Shown: positions 33,640 to 44,286 of the stretch, piece by piece
How positions within the stretch are numbered: the first letter of the stretch is position 1
How the letters are laid out: every line of letters begins with the position of its first letter
Origin: Trichobilharzia regenti
Lineage: Eukaryota; Platyhelminthes; Trematoda; Strigeidida; Schistosomatidae
Length of the DNA stretch: 64,000 nucleotides
NCBI GenBank assembly: GCA_944472135.2
Contig: OX235263.1
Span: 11,639,517 to 11,703,516, forward strand
Direction of reading: 5' to 3'
Program-made: the position numbers and the translations under genes
The notes under the pieces: generated by a model
What the model was told of the DNA's origin: nothing
Databases searched by the model: none
What the model saw: the letters and a program-made list of their open reading frames with translations, nothing else

Positions 33640-33880
33640 ATTGGCAGAAGTTAGAAGTCATTGGATAACGATTGGACTGGGTACAAGTAGCTGAATGGTC
33701 TACGAGTTAGCACGCCTTGTAAACAGGAGGTCTTCAGTTCGAACCCGATGGGTGTGAACTGCTGAAGAGTCCCAAGCTAGGCTGATGAAAGAAATGACTG
33801 CCTATTACTCCCTACAGGTATTCCAATAGTTCTCTAAATGGTATCAGCTCATGATGAAATCCTGTAACCAATCATTTAAA
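33640..33880 (+). mobile_element. SINE-1 copy
   Basis: Leader end, box A GTAGCTGAATGGTCTACG, box B CAGTTCGAACCC, then AACTGCTGAAGAGTCCC (intact CTGAAGA core) but a disrupted second half, where an extra GAAAGAAATGA replaces GAAACGGCTG. Ends at GTAACCAATCA. Confidence 0.75.
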
Positions 33881-34239
33881 TAATAAGTAGAATACTGCAA
33901 GAATTAACAAACTGTAAGAGTAGAAAGTGACTAAGTGATACTTAACTGTCTACACTTCCTTACGTAGAATGTCAAATGAAGTATCTTTCTCGAGACTAAA
34001 ATGATGTGGAGGACCAGAGTAAATACACAACCTAAACTGTCTAACATTCCAAGTAGGTTCAAGTTCATTGCCATCTATGATACAAGAATCATGGAAACAA
34101 ACACGTTTGCGTTAATCACGTTTGTGGCTAAAGTTTTAATTAACAAACCGACATTTGTACGGATTTAGTTAAAGACCATTCGACAAACGACCACTGCCTA
34201 ATTTCTTCAATGAACGAAATATTTCCCATATAGTGTCTT
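33881..34239. other. Unassigned stretch
   Basis: No coding frame or repeat recognised. Confidence 0.35.
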
Positions 34240-34965
34240 AAGATCCCGAATAGCTAAGGGTTCAGCTATGTACAGATGGCTTGTACGACCTCCCTTTGTA
34301 AGATATTGAGGGACTCTCTGTAGCACTGTGAAGCATTCATGCAAGTTGGGGTGTTCGATGTCTGGAGACGACAAGGCGTTCAGGGATAGAGATGCTGCTA
34401 TTCTTCTTTTTTCCTCTGGCTGACCAAGCTAGACAGTGTTCCAGAATAATTTTGTAGACTTGACGTTGCATACGGACAATATATTTTGCTCCGCACGAGC
34501 AAGTAAATTTATAAATACAAAGTGAGTTGATCAAAAGCGGAATCTTATCCTTCAGACATTTGGAAAGGCGGTTTCTAAGAATGTTGGCCTCAATGTCTCC
34601 TTTGGATTCCAGGTTCATAAGGAGTTTTCTTAGGAACAGTCGTGAGATGTGGCTACGGTAGCTTATTTTCATGTTTTTGCCTATGAATTTTGGTGGATAC
34701 CTGTTCTTTAGTAGAGTTTCACTTAATAAATTTAGTTTTTTCTCTGTCACATCTTCCAACCAGAGTTTTCTAATCCTTGAACTTAATATGCGTACCAGGT
34801 TTTGCTTTCGGATCAGTGAGCCGAACCTCTAAAAGTTCACTGTCCTGTCCATACTTCCTTGCGATATAATGACCTTTGGACCGTACAGTCTTGTCTTCTG
34901 TTAGGTAATGCATCAATGAATGAGAATGCAGTGTTCGATTCACGTTCCAAGATGAACACCTTGTC
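34240..34965 (-). pseudogene. P4 Penelope-like element, linker, GIY-YIG and C-terminus
   Basis: A 140-residue minus-strand frame (34759-34337) reads KKLNLLSETLLKNRYPPKFI, LESKGDIEANILRNRLSKCL, then LCIYKFTCSCGAKYIVRMQR and ILEHCLAWSARGKKKNSSIS. This is the linker and the GIY-YIG nuclease with a CxCG lead-in; the catalytic-turn Gly after YI is Val, so activity is doubtful. The C-terminus lies at 34385-34240. The upstream frame to 34967 (LTEDKTVRSKGHYIARKYGQ) is probably more of the same protein. The C-terminal DNA is repeated inverted at 34965-35140. Confidence 0.78.
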
Positions 34966-35140
34966 AACTCCAGACATCGAGCAACCCCACTTGCATAAAT
35001 GCTTCACAGTGCAACACAGAGTCCCTCAATATAGTGAAAAGGAACTTCGGATACACCATCTGTACATAGCTCAATCACTGGCTATTCAGGATCTCAAACC
35101 AGACCTCTGCATTCAAAAACGCTAAGTACATTCACTCTCC
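34965..35140 (+). repeat. P4 C-terminus, inverted copy (right arm of fold-back)
   Basis: Reads CTCCAGACATCGAGCAACC onward, the inverse of 34385-34240. Coding frame HRVPQYSEKELRIHHLYIAQ then LAIQDLKPDLCIQKR. It encloses the P4 body between opposed tails. Confidence 0.75.
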
Positions 35141-35544
35141 CCACCGAAGCCAGAGTAAAGTTCTTACAATAATTCCCCTTCTTTATTATGTAACTTTACT
35201 ATTATTATTATTGCTGTTTTAATATCACTATTACTTCCACCATCCACATTTTATTATCACTCTATCACCATTTATTAATAAGATTGCGTTTTCATACAGA
35301 TTTTATATAAAAAGCACTTTATTGTCTTTCCACTAGTTCCTGTCTATTCTTCACAATCTTATTGATTAGTCGTTATCTCACACTCATTACGTCATGCTAA
35401 CTACTGTCTCTTTTCTAACTTCCATTTAGTCATCTCTTCTAGGCTACATCTCAAATTACGTAATACGTTTTTTGAGGACACATTTTGTCAGTATCTGATC
35501 AGTGTTATGATCTCTTTGATAAATATAATTACGACATGATGATA
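35141..35544. other. Probable PLE tail, otherwise unassigned
   Basis: ATT repeats near 35200, and a stretch at 35280-35480 that weakly resembles the inverse of 58.38-58.52 kb. No gene. Confidence 0.35.
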
Positions 35545-35720
35545 TTAGATAGTTAGAGGCGATCGGCAGGAAGCGGTACACCTAGGTTTCTTTCTATCTG
35601 GCACTCATCAGCAAGGAGTATCTGCAAACTTGAAGGAACTTATGTCCTTTTTTAGATTAGAACTGGCGTCACCCAGTGCTGCAGTCAGAGACGTTACCAC
35701 TCAGCTATTCGGGCTCAGCA
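35545..35720 (-). mobile_element. SINE-4 copy (left half of inverted pair)
   Basis: On the minus strand: GAGTGGTAACGTCTCTGACT (box A) and the body to the GCCTCTAACTATC end. Box B is partly lost. Confidence 0.65.
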
Positions 35721-35739
35721 AAGAAAGGATTAGACACTT

Positions 35740-35960
35740 CACACTGATTACTAGTGTCCAATCAAAATATCCACTACAGTCCTACAAGAGGTCAATGGCG
35801 AGTCAGCCTGAATAGCTCAGTGGTAACGTTTCTGACTACAGCTGTCACTGGGTGACGCGGATTCGAATCTCAGAAGAGAGATAGGTTCCTTCAAGGTTGA
35901 AGATATGCCTTGCTGACGAGTGCCAACTAGCATGGAACCTAGGTCCAAGTGTATCGTATA
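35740..35960 (+). mobile_element. SINE-4 copy (right half of inverted pair)
   Basis: Box A ATAGCTCAGTGGTAACG, box B GATTCGAATCTC, body ending CTAGGTCCAAG. Matches 11040-11265. Confidence 0.75.
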
Positions 35961-36934
35961 TTTTCTACAAAAATCATCGTTACATCTGGCAAGTACTACT
36001 CATACTAGGTTGTAGTATACATACATCATCATGAAAAAAGACAAGCCATCTTTTATATTTTTATTTTCATCTGATGTTTCCTGCTTAGAACTATGACAAT
36101 TTGCGTTATTCCACCCATAGAAAATACTCCTCATTAGCATTTCCAGAAGACAGTGTGTTGTACACGCTGATATGTTATTCATTCAAAATGAGGTCATACA
36201 ATTTAGTGTCACAATTTATTTCACTTATTCTATACACTTAAAATTTACATAAATAAAGACAAGCCCCACCCCCCACCCCACATACCGCCTATTCGCCTTT
36301 TTCCTGTCTCCACCATAATATTTCATTCATATAATCACTTTAAATTCAAACTGACAAAAATCTTGGGTTTTTTGTTTTTAGTGCGTAGTGGGTATGTTAA
36401 CAGGATGTCGGTATAGCAACATATCTGTTTACATAGATATTTCATAATTTATATTTATATATTGAACATTGAATGCAATCCCTTTAAAATAAAACAAAGC
36501 CACTAAAAATATTTCATGCTTGCGTGACCTTAAATTTTTTGATTTCTGTTGTGAAATAGTTCAGTTTAGAAATGATAATAATAATAATTAAAAACCATTT
36601 ATTAATTACGCCTGTTTAAAATGAAAGAACTTTAATTTACGTTTAAATATTTGAAATTGAACATAGACTTTTTGTTTAAATGATGTAGAAAAAATAGCGA
36701 ACTTTTCAAAAGAATGGTTAATGAAGGAAGAATATTATTTTCGACAACTTCATCATCAGGTTCTACAGTTATATATACATTGCAGTGAATGAATTAGTGT
36801 TATAAGCAACGACATTTATGTTGTCTAAATAACATTGAATCACTAATATCAGTAGATTGCAGTTCAATAGCATTAACATAACAATACACTGAATGCTAGA
36901 AAAATTAGGAAAGATAATAATACAAATTTATGAA
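35961..36934. other. Unassigned AT-rich region
   Basis: A C-rich run near 36272-36288. 36725-36790 carries a PLE-tail block (inverse of CTGATGATGAAGTTGTCGAA). No gene. Confidence 0.35.
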
Positions 36935-37345
36935 TTCATAGTCTCTACTAAAAGCCAGGGCAGTCGTAGTGGCTGGCTGGACTTGCTTCTTTTGTACACA
37001 GAGTACTGGTTATTTAAGTCGAATCGCGATAGCCTCATCTGTTTGAAAAACGTTGTACTTGCATGTTTTGGCAATTTATGTGGTACTCGAAAGATGCTGG
37101 CTTTGTGGCCATTTTGAACCAGGTGGTCTGATGTCGAACTGTTGATGGTTTTTACTACACCTTTAATTAGCCATAGTGGGAGATGTTCTCGAGACAGTTA
37201 GAAAAATCAAGTTCCTAGAGAGATGGCCAATTTCATTCGCTCCACCGCAAGCGCAGTTGTATTGGTAGATATAAGTGGAAGTGGCTGGTCTAGGTACTTC
37301 ATCTTTTAATTGAGCAAATCCTCGTCGGTCGTGCAGAAAATAGGA
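36935..37345 (-). pseudogene. P4-like Penelope element, GIY-YIG and C-terminus
   Basis: On the minus strand about 37300-36950: TSTYIYQYNCACGGANEIGH then LSREHLPLWLIKGVVKTINS, SDHLVQNGHKASIFRV, and FDLNNQYSVYKRSKSSQP then LRLPW. The CxCG lead-in, the EHLPxW block and the SLPW-type end identify it. GIY-YIG core residues are degraded (ANEIGH). Two frame changes. Confidence 0.72.
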
Positions 37346-37394
37346 TTTGTAGTTTGCAAGCATTACAAGTTCTTTAAACTGATTTTCTTCTTCA

Positions 37395-38215
37395 TAATTA
37401 GTTCTATAGGTATTATTGTTATTCCCTTGGGTTCCGAATGGAAAACAGGGCTTCAGCAACACATCGCCACTTTGTTCCATCCTTTGCTGTCCTCTTCAGC
37501 CGAGTCCATGATTTCCAGTAATCTGTAACTTCCTCCAGCTGGCGCAATTTCCTCCATATCGCCCTCGCACTGACGACCCACTCATCGCTATCTATCTGGA
37601 TTCCACTCGAACGTTGGCATGCATTGAGCGTGACGTCATTCGACGATCTCCTCAGCGTCTTTCCATCTCTTTATTTTCTCCTACATATGTTTTGTGCAAT
37701 CGGCTCTTGGTTGGTTTGTTTCTAGGCAGCCAAAGTTTTGTTGCTGCTAATTCTTTTTTAACCCGCTGGCTAGCCATTTGACCCTCAGTATGAAGCCAGA
37801 GAAGTTGGCAGCTGTTGACAAAAGTCTGAAATTTGTTGGAGATTTTTTTCGTGGCACTTACTGAAAGTTTCTTACTCGTATCGAAGAATTTGTATTGCAA
37901 ATCTGAATTTTGTTGTTTCTGATGACTACTTGTAGACGATTTCCATGCTGGTTTCAGGTTGTTGAAGAGGTATCTTGCTTTTCCGACTCTGGCAGGTTCT
38001 GACATCTTCATCCGTTCCACTGGCCTCTATTTGAAACGATGTTTCCTAGACAAGTGAAGGAAGTAACTTCGTTGGCTAGGTATATTACTCCTGAAACGCA
38101 GTTAAAACATCGGATGGATTTAACATATTTGTGCACACATTGTGAAACATTACCAGCCAGGGATGAACTGCCCAATTGAGCAATACTTTCCGGAATGATC
38201 ACTATGTTGTATTTG
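37395..38215 (-). pseudogene. RTE-2 LINE, C-terminal and 3' end
   Basis: On the minus strand: ANEVTSFTCLGNIVSNRG near 38080-38010 (the FTYLGSIVS thumb block), ARYLFNNLKPAWKSSTS near 37990-37930, ISNKFQTFVNSCQLLWLHTE near 37850-37790, and a 3' end at 37400-37450 (GAAGCCCTGTTTTCCATTCGG) with a TAATAATACC-type tail. 5'-truncated after the catalytic RT motifs. Inactive. Confidence 0.75.
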
Positions 38216-38569
38216 ACAGCGTTTTACTGAAAATGATATTTTACAAAAATAGTTTCAGATTGTGGCTACTGAAACAATGCATTTAAGTAAGCTGACACTC
38301 TCTAAGTACGTGGGCCTGCAATCGATTGCCCCGAAAATTGTTAGTGCCTCTGATAAGTACTTAATCATAGATGTAATAATTGATAACAATATTTCCATAA
38401 TAGATTAATTAAAGCTTTTCCAGAATAAAAGAGAAAATTTTATAAAATGAACTACATTTCATTTATAAGTGAACGCGAAATCATATGCTCTGAAAGATTC
38501 ATCACAGTACTGAAAAATAAAAGCCACCACACTTGATATTAAGGCAAACACAAATTTGGAGACCACTAG
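38216..38569. other. Unassigned stretch
   Basis: No recognisable feature. Confidence 0.35.
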
Positions 38570-38805
38570 CATCACTCTGTGTGTGGCGCAGCGGTAGAAT
38601 GCTGTCCAACCACACATGTGGTCTGGAGTCCAATCCGCGACCAACGGACTCCTTACCTCACTGATTTAGTAATGAGACAGGTAAATATAGAATGTTGGAC
38701 ATGAAGCTAGCACCTTCATCCCGTAAAAATATACACCACTCCTACCGAAACTTCAAGCCAATAGCTTGAAGTACTTATGTTCCACCGGGAACGTAAAGGA
38801 ATAAA
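38570..38805 (+). mobile_element. SINE-5 copy
   Basis: Box A TGTGGCGCAGCGGTAGAATG at 38579, degraded box B (GAGTCCAATCC), body GAAGCTAGCACCTTCATCCC and 3' end TATGTTCCACCGGGAACG. Confidence 0.75.
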
Positions 38806-39264
38806 AAAGCTTCACATCCGACCTTCCCTCTTCTTAGGAGACACCAACGACCTAATGGTAGGTGAGGTTTGGGAGTACATTGGCGGAAATTCGAATCGCT
38901 GACCACCTTTGTGGCATTTTACGACTGAATAGCCGACTAGCTTCTTCTTCGAATTATTTTTTTCGAAATGCATAGAGGAAATTAATTGCTTTGAAACAAG
39001 AAATCCATTAACTTGCACTGAACTCAAATATTATAATTATTAAGAAAAATTATAAAATTTCAATCCAAAAGTTAATTATAACAGTATCTTCATCAAACCC
39101 ATTGTCATGAACTCACCAATTAAATCAACACACGGTAATCTCTCTATCAATTTCGAATGTTTATCGATTATGTCAGTATCACCTAGTGTATCTGGATGAC
39201 TACGTTTGCCGGAATTTCCTTCAACAATAGCAGAATACATGGAATCACAGGTATTTTGACGTGG
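38806..39264. other. Unassigned stretch
   Basis: No recognisable feature. Confidence 0.35.
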
Positions 39265-39850
39265 TAGTGTTCTCTGAACTGGATAGTTAATTTGCGAAGC
39301 TTTCATCGCCCTACTAGGCGACATCTTCAGCGCATACTTCAATTCACTGAAGTGAGCTTTTAGATTTCTCCACGAGTTTATTAACCGTCTCTCCTGGTGA
39401 CATTGGAAGTGACTGGCTGTTTTTATGCGCTCTTACACCCCTCCTAGGTGGCCACTTCTATTGGAACTGTTTGTTTCCTCGACTTGAACGTTGACCCTTT
39501 GTGTGCGAGGTTTCTTTCCTATCGGTTGATAAATTTTGTCTTTCTTGACGTGTCTATTGATTGATGATTCTCTGGAATACCAGGCTTCTAAAAATTCTCT
39601 AGCATTCTTGGTGTTTCCTCTATCTAATGTTTGAGCGTTGGTTGTCCCAGGTTTTCTCTGGTTGTCTGTATGCAGTGATATGGGTGATGGAGTGGATGTC
39701 ATGTCTCTTGATGAATGGCTTATGTTTGTGGATTCGAAGACGAAGGGGACGTCCACTTTGGCCAATGTAGTGTTTTTCACAGTTGTTACAATTCATTTTG
39801 TAGATGATGTTAGTTTTATCTTCTTTCAACCAATAACATCTAAAGTCATC
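39265..39850 (-). pseudogene. P1-related Penelope-like element, GIY-YIG and tail
   Basis: The minus-strand frame at 39829-39620 reads DKTNIIYKMNCNNCEKHYIG then QSGRPLRLRIHKHKPFIKRH. This has the Cys pair and the HYIGQSGR core of a PLE GIY-YIG nuclease; the core and following Arg are intact. The next frame reads LDRGNTKNAREFLEAWYSRE and RKPRTQRVNVQVEETNSSN. The tail at 39400-39265 holds a hammerhead-like motif (39292-39335). RT is missing. Inverted tail DNA lies at 39885-40030. Confidence 0.8.
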
Positions 39851-39884
39851 AGGAGAGATGAATAATAAACTCGTGGAGTAATCT

Positions 39885-40030
39885 AAAAGCTCACTTCAAT
39901 TTGGACTGAACTACGCCCTGGAGATTTCGACTAGCAGGGCGATGAAAACTTCGGAAATTAACTATCCAGCTAGCTCAGAGAACACAACCATCTCAAAATC
40001 ATCCACCTGAGCTACAAATCTCCTCTATCA
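39885..40030 (+). repeat. P1-type tail, inverted copy
   Basis: GCTCACTTCAATTTG, AGCAGGGCGATGAAAACTTC, AACTATCCAGCTAGCTCAG and CCACCTGAGCTACAAATCTC are the inverse of the 39.27-39.36 kb tail, and also match the palindrome at 56.8 kb. Confidence 0.75.
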
Positions 40031-40089
40031 TATCTAAATCACAGATATTCAACTGAATTCTCTAAACTATGAAAGTGTCTATTGATTGT

Positions 40090-40245
40090 CCAGTGTTAGA
40101 ATGCTTGCCAGCTACGCATGTGACATGGGTTCAATTCCTGGCAGATTGACTTCTTAACCCCACCTAGATGATAGTAAGCGGAGTAAGAAATAGGGAGGGT
40201 TGTGCATGAGGCTAGTAACTCCTGCCTGTAAAACAAACTATCACT
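40090..40245 (+). mobile_element. SINE-5-like fragment
   Basis: GTCCAGTGTTAGAATGCTTG and box B GGGTTCAATTCC, body GAGGCTAGTAACTCCTGCCTG. The 3' end is missing. Confidence 0.55.
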
Positions 40246-40959
40246 GATGCTGTGGTATCAGGGTTGAGGCAGAGGATTGCAAAACAATACGCCCTGGGGT
40301 CTATCGCAATATCACACATCAATAATACTAAAGTATTTTGTTTTGATGAGTCAATTTTACTTGAATAAACTGACAGTGAAGTAGTATTACTCTCTGATAA
40401 CTACTCATTTGTCCTAGCATGCAGGAACAAATATCGTCTTATCTTTTGATATATATACATATATATATATTTACGTAGTAGAGTCAACCACTTAAGTGCG
40501 CAAATACTTTTGCATATTTTTTTTAACCCGATTTAGTGTTATAAATTATGCATGACAGAATCGACTGACTGTTTTATTTACTCTTCTAAACTACTTAAGA
40601 ATATCATAACAAGACTTTGAGTAGACCTTTGATATGAGAAACTATTCTTCCTGATGACAACTTCAAGTATTTTCTAAAGAGAATAGGAAAAAAAAGTAAA
40701 GCAGAAATCGGCAAATTGTCTTTGATCCAGTATTAATCAACTCAGGCTGAAGAATTCAGTCTACGTTAGTGGGTGAGTGTTTTTAAAAAGCAGATGTGTG
40801 AAATGTGTTGGTTTGATTAATTATTCAGATAAATACAAGATTGCTGAGCAGGAATGTCAAAGCAGTATGCTATATAACCTTGACGTCCTATTGTGAATGA
40901 TTATTGATTTCGATTGAGAATGATAAACCTAATTTCACTCCCTTAATTCAGGTATAAAT
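40246..40959. other. Unassigned AT-rich region
   Basis: TA microsatellite at 40450-40470. No gene. Confidence 0.4.
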
Positions 40960-41015
40960 AAAAATTCATTAATCATGAGCTGACATCAGTTAGAGAACCA
41001 CTGGAAAACCTGGGA

Positions 41016-41061
41016 GTACTGGACAGCCGTTTCGTCCTAGTTTGGGACTCCTCAGCAGTAC
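41016..41061 (-). ncRNA. Hammerhead ribozyme core, intact (SINE-1)
   Basis: On the minus strand: helix I GTACTG/CAGTAC (6 bp, perfect), core CTGAGGA, helix II GTCC/GGAC with loop CAAACTA, core GAAA, a minimal helix III AC/GT with loop GGCT, and cleavage triplet GTC. All conserved hammerhead core positions are present (position 7 may vary). It lies just after the tRNA-like head, so a Pol III transcript would carry it. Activity is inferred, not shown. Confidence 0.75.
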
Positions 41062-41324
41062 GCACCCACCGGGATTCGAACCCAGGACCTTCTGGTTACA
41101 AGGCGATCTCGTAGACCATTGAGCCACTGGGACCCGATCCAATGGTCCTTGAATTCTAACTTCTGCCAGTTCACGACATAGCGCGACCACTTCGCAATGT
41201 CTTCTTCGATGAGTTACTGCCTCATCTTCGACCTGCTGTACCCTACTGGTCACGGCTTCCCACTAGAACCCCAGGTTAACTGCCTGAATAGGGCCAGTCA
41301 CTAGTGAGCATCAGATGAATTTTC

Positions 41325-41577
41325 AAGTATTGGTTTTTGTAGGGATTTTGTTTGATTGCATGGAGGATTTAATCATGAGCTGACATCAGTTAGAGAACCA
41401 CTGGAAAACCTGGGAGTACTGGACAGCCGTTTCGTCCTAGTTTGGGACTCCTCAGCAGTACGCACCCACCGGGATTCGAACCCAGGACCTTCTGGTTACA
41501 AGGCAATCTCGTAGACCATTGAGCCATGATTAAATCCTCCATGCAATCAAACAAAATCCCTACGAAAACCAATACTT
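41325..41577. repeat. 53-bp inverted arms around the second SINE-1
   Basis: 41325-41377 and 41525-41577 are inverted repeats of 53 bp with one mismatch, made of the SINE-1 3' tail. The truncated SINE forms the loop. Confidence 0.92.
41416..41461 (-). ncRNA. Hammerhead ribozyme core, intact (second SINE-1 copy)
   Basis: Sequence identical to 41016-41061. Two cores in tandem on one potential transcript could release a unit-length circle or dimer product, as in other retro-hammerheads; that is inference. Confidence 0.75.
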
Positions 41578-41590
41578 AAAAATTCATTAA

Positions 41591-41838
41591 ACATAGTGAC
41601 AATGAGGATTATTCCTGTATATCTATATACGTATATACTTATTATTGCATGTCGAAAGCATGAATGACCTTCAATAACCTGCTGTACTCAACATAGAGAA
41701 CACGATTCAGATCTCCGACTCTAGTGAAACGTTAGTCAGTTCTATAACCAGTTCAGAAACTCAGTGCATCAACAAAAGTGATTCAAACAGGTTTTAGACT
41801 CTTATCACTAACTACCTTCCCTCCATGCTGGAAATGAG
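41591..41838. other. Possible upstream part of the repeat-protein pseudogene
   Basis: One frame at about 41700-41786 reads QISDSSETLVSSITSSETQC, Ser/Thr-rich and protein-like, ending at a stop. It may belong to the pseudogene that follows. Confidence 0.3.
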
Positions 41839-42801
41839 ATGGCTGTACAAAAGGCAAGACAGAATCCAATGTCTTCACAAGTCCTAAACCAGAGACATAC
41901 TGCACAACCATTACAAACATCGTCTTCAGCTTCGTATTTCGTCCCTAGAAGACATCAAGGTTCAAATCAGCAGGATCTGAGTATAAGACCACCATTTAAA
42001 CAGATGAATAGTCGACCGCCTGTTCTACATTCGGCGTTTCCAGCTCATGGAGAGAAATCCAGATCATGCTCGTCGTTTTGGTTCTTTTAAACTATTCGTA
42101 GGACAAACGGATCCTCCTGATACATGGAGCCCAAGTCAGTCACGATCATCACTAGCAAAAAGACCAAGTCAGTTGGACGAGTCTTTAGAAAGACTACCAC
42201 TTCCGGCTGCTGCACATCATCATCACTCTGAGGAAAAACAAAGATTTCAGTTCCCCACTCATTGAGTCAAGCCATTAATGCCGTCAAGATCAAGTTTACA
42301 CGATGCAGGTGATCTAGAAATGGACAGTTTTAATCCAAGTGAACCACAAAGTGCTTCAATTCATCGTCCTTTACGTCGTTCTGAAGGGATACCGAAGTTT
42401 CAGTTTCCAACTCATGATGTTAGACCGCAAATGCCACCCAGACGTATGGAGTCAGATGTTTTGGATATGGACGATTACGGTTTACGAGAACCACAATCTT
42501 CGTTTAGACAACCTGTTCACATCGATGAACCTTTAAGACCTTCTGTTCCTCGTCGAGTTGAAGGGAAACAAGGATTTCAGTTTCCAAGTTATGATATGAG
42601 ATCAGCACCACTACCATCACCAGCAGGCCGTTTGAGACGAAGTGATCAATACGACAATAGTGATGTGGATATGATGAATGGATTCGATCTTCCTGAAATA
42701 GAAGATGAACAGTCAGTCGTATGGGTTATTATGGACCATCTTCATCATACTCTGATCCATGGGGTTCGGCTCAAATGAACAAATGGACAATCTATGCATA
42801 A
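41839..42801 (+). pseudogene. Broken P/S/R-rich repeat protein (unknown function)
   Basis: The only coding-like sequence here without retroelement motifs. The first frame (41839-about 42050) is Gln/Ser/Pro-rich. A one-base shift near 42050 leads to ERNPDHARRFGSFKLFVGQ. That frame has one TGA at 42263-42265, then runs to about 42715. Near 42717 a second shift gives MGYYGPSSSYSDPWGS and a stop at about 42799-42801. It contains three imperfect repeats around KQRFQFPTH, PKFQFPTHDVRP and KQGFQFPSYDMR, spaced about 55-60 residues, with intervening acidic DLDMD-like and EPQSS segments. No domain recognised; likely disordered. No splice sites are needed to read it, so it could be a retrocopy or one large exon. 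I do not recognise the parent gene. Confidence 0.6.
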
Positions 42802-42804
42802 AGG

Positions 42805-43175
42805 AACACTGTGAGCTGACATCGGTTAGAGGAACACTGGATGCAGCAGGTCGGGTGTGAGGACAAATACTCGCCAAAGACATTGGCTAGCTGTCGCGGT
42901 ATGTCATGAAATAGCAGAAGCTAGAATTCATGCAGTGACCAATGGACCGGGTCTCAGTAGCGTAACGGTCTACGAGCTAGATCAAATGGTGACCAGAAGG
43001 TCTTGGATTTTAAACCTGATGGGTTAGTACTGATGAAGAGTCCCAAACCAGGCTGCCGAAACGGCTGCTGAGTACTTTCAGTTGGTTTTCCAAGAGTTAT
43101 CTAACAGATGTCAGCTGATGACAAAATCCTGTAACCTGTCAATCAAATCCCTACAAACCAATACTTGAAAAAGAA
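42805..43175 (+). mobile_element. SINE-1 copy
   Basis: Leader (GATGCAGCAGGTCGGGTGTG), box A TAGCGTAACGGTCTACG, degraded box B (ATTTTAAACCTG), hammerhead remnants (GTACTGATGAAGAGTCCC with core C3 changed to A), 3' end CAAATCCCTACAAACCAATA. Confidence 0.78.
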
Positions 43176-43194
43176 ACACTGTTGACGAAAAAAC

Positions 43195-43480
43195 CAAGAG
43201 ACTATCGTCTGACAGATATACAGAATAGAGTGGAGGCAGATTAGACCCACCCTAAGGAGACTCCTGAGTGACATTATGCGCCAGGAGTTAAAGTAGAACT
43301 TGAATGTGAGACGACTTGTTGGGCGTGGATCAGAGAGTGAAACGAAGGAAATCAAGTCAGCAAGAGGTGATAGCTTGTGGGCAGTCGTACAGCCAGCCGA
43401 TGAAGACTTCATGGAACAGGGTAGAATGAGGGAAAGTAAACAGTATTTCAGTCTAGTCTGTGATTCTGTTTGACGCTTTA
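43195..43480 (+). mobile_element. Possible LINE 3' region
   Basis: Blocks such as GGGCGTGGATCAGAGAGTGA and CAAGAGGTGATAGCTTGTGG have the GKRxxGRxx-like layout of a LINE C-terminus and resemble 15.0-15.4 kb. Weak. Confidence 0.35.
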
Positions 43481-44052
43481 TCACAAAGCTTAAACAGCTT
43501 AGACTGAAAAAGTGTCTGAAAGCACGTTAGTCGTGACGTAACTTGCGTTAATACATGACTTAAGATCACAGCGTTTTCAATATACATATATCATCTCAGT
43601 TTGACGGTCTTCAGTAGTGCGAACCACTGAAATTATAAGAAAACAGAAAGATACTTGCAGCGGAAAAAGCTTTTTCTCTAAGACGAAGTCATCAGCTAAA
43701 CCTTATATTCTTGAATAAATAATGGTAGCGTGAGAATTCCCCACAAATATTTCTTATCAAAATGCAGAGTAGAACAAGATGGAGTTATAGTTTACAAAAA
43801 AGGGTTTGAATAAGAAAAAGAAACAGGAAGTTAGGATAATAAACACAATGCCACCCAATGGGACGAAACAAATGCCCAATATTTTTTGATTTCCAGTGGT
43901 TCTCTAACTGATGTCGGTTAGAGACAATATCAACTTTAAAACTATATTTCAACCAGATATCTATGGTAGAAATAAATGATGATCACTTAAACCCCCCCAA
44001 AAGGATTAAAGACAATTGTCACGAATCCCTGGAGCTAGAGTTTGCGGGTTCT
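43481..44052. other. Unassigned stretch with PLE-tail and SINE-1 scraps
   Basis: 43660-43725 carries a PLE-tail block (inverse of CAGCTGATGACTTCGTC). 43893-43920 is a short SINE-1 3' fragment. Confidence 0.4.
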
Positions 44053-44234
44053 TTTTTATTACAGCTTGATTCCACACCGCATTTTTCGTACAGGTATGGA
44101 ATTTTCAGCATGTGATATCGGTAGCCCAAATGTTGCAGGCCGACCATTGATATCAAGTGTGTGTCGGCACGGGATCGAAACCCGAACCATATGCATGATC
44201 GGCTAAAGTCCCAACCACTGTGCCACCGACGCAC
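44053..44234 (-). mobile_element. SINE-3 copy
   Basis: Complete: GTGCGTCGGTGGCACAGTGG start, box A, box B (GGTTTCGATCCC, one inserted base) and the AAGCTGTAATAAA end on the minus strand. Confidence 0.78.
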
Positions 44235-44286
44235 AAGGGGGATCTACAACCGCATAGCAATTGATCACCATGATGAAGAGTAGTGG

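Larger units (their letters stand above)
40960..41590 (-). mobile_element. Young SINE-1 composite with 13-bp target duplication
   Basis: A unit of about 605 bp (40973-41577) is flanked by perfect 13-bp repeats AAAAATTCATTAA at 40960-40972 and 41578-41590. It contains a SINE-1 with leader (40973-41324) and a second, 5'-truncated SINE-1 (41325-41524), both minus strand. An inverted piece of the SINE-1 3' tail (41525-41577) follows. The two copies differ at a single base over about 150 bp. Inferred: one insertion event, mobilised by a LINE or PLE enzyme. Confidence 0.85.

Noticed and set aside
40450..40470. TA-rich microsatellites considered as origins or regulatory sites
   Set aside because: Short TA runs occur at many places here (25.7, 47.9, 54.1, 55.9, 61.8 kb) with no other signal.
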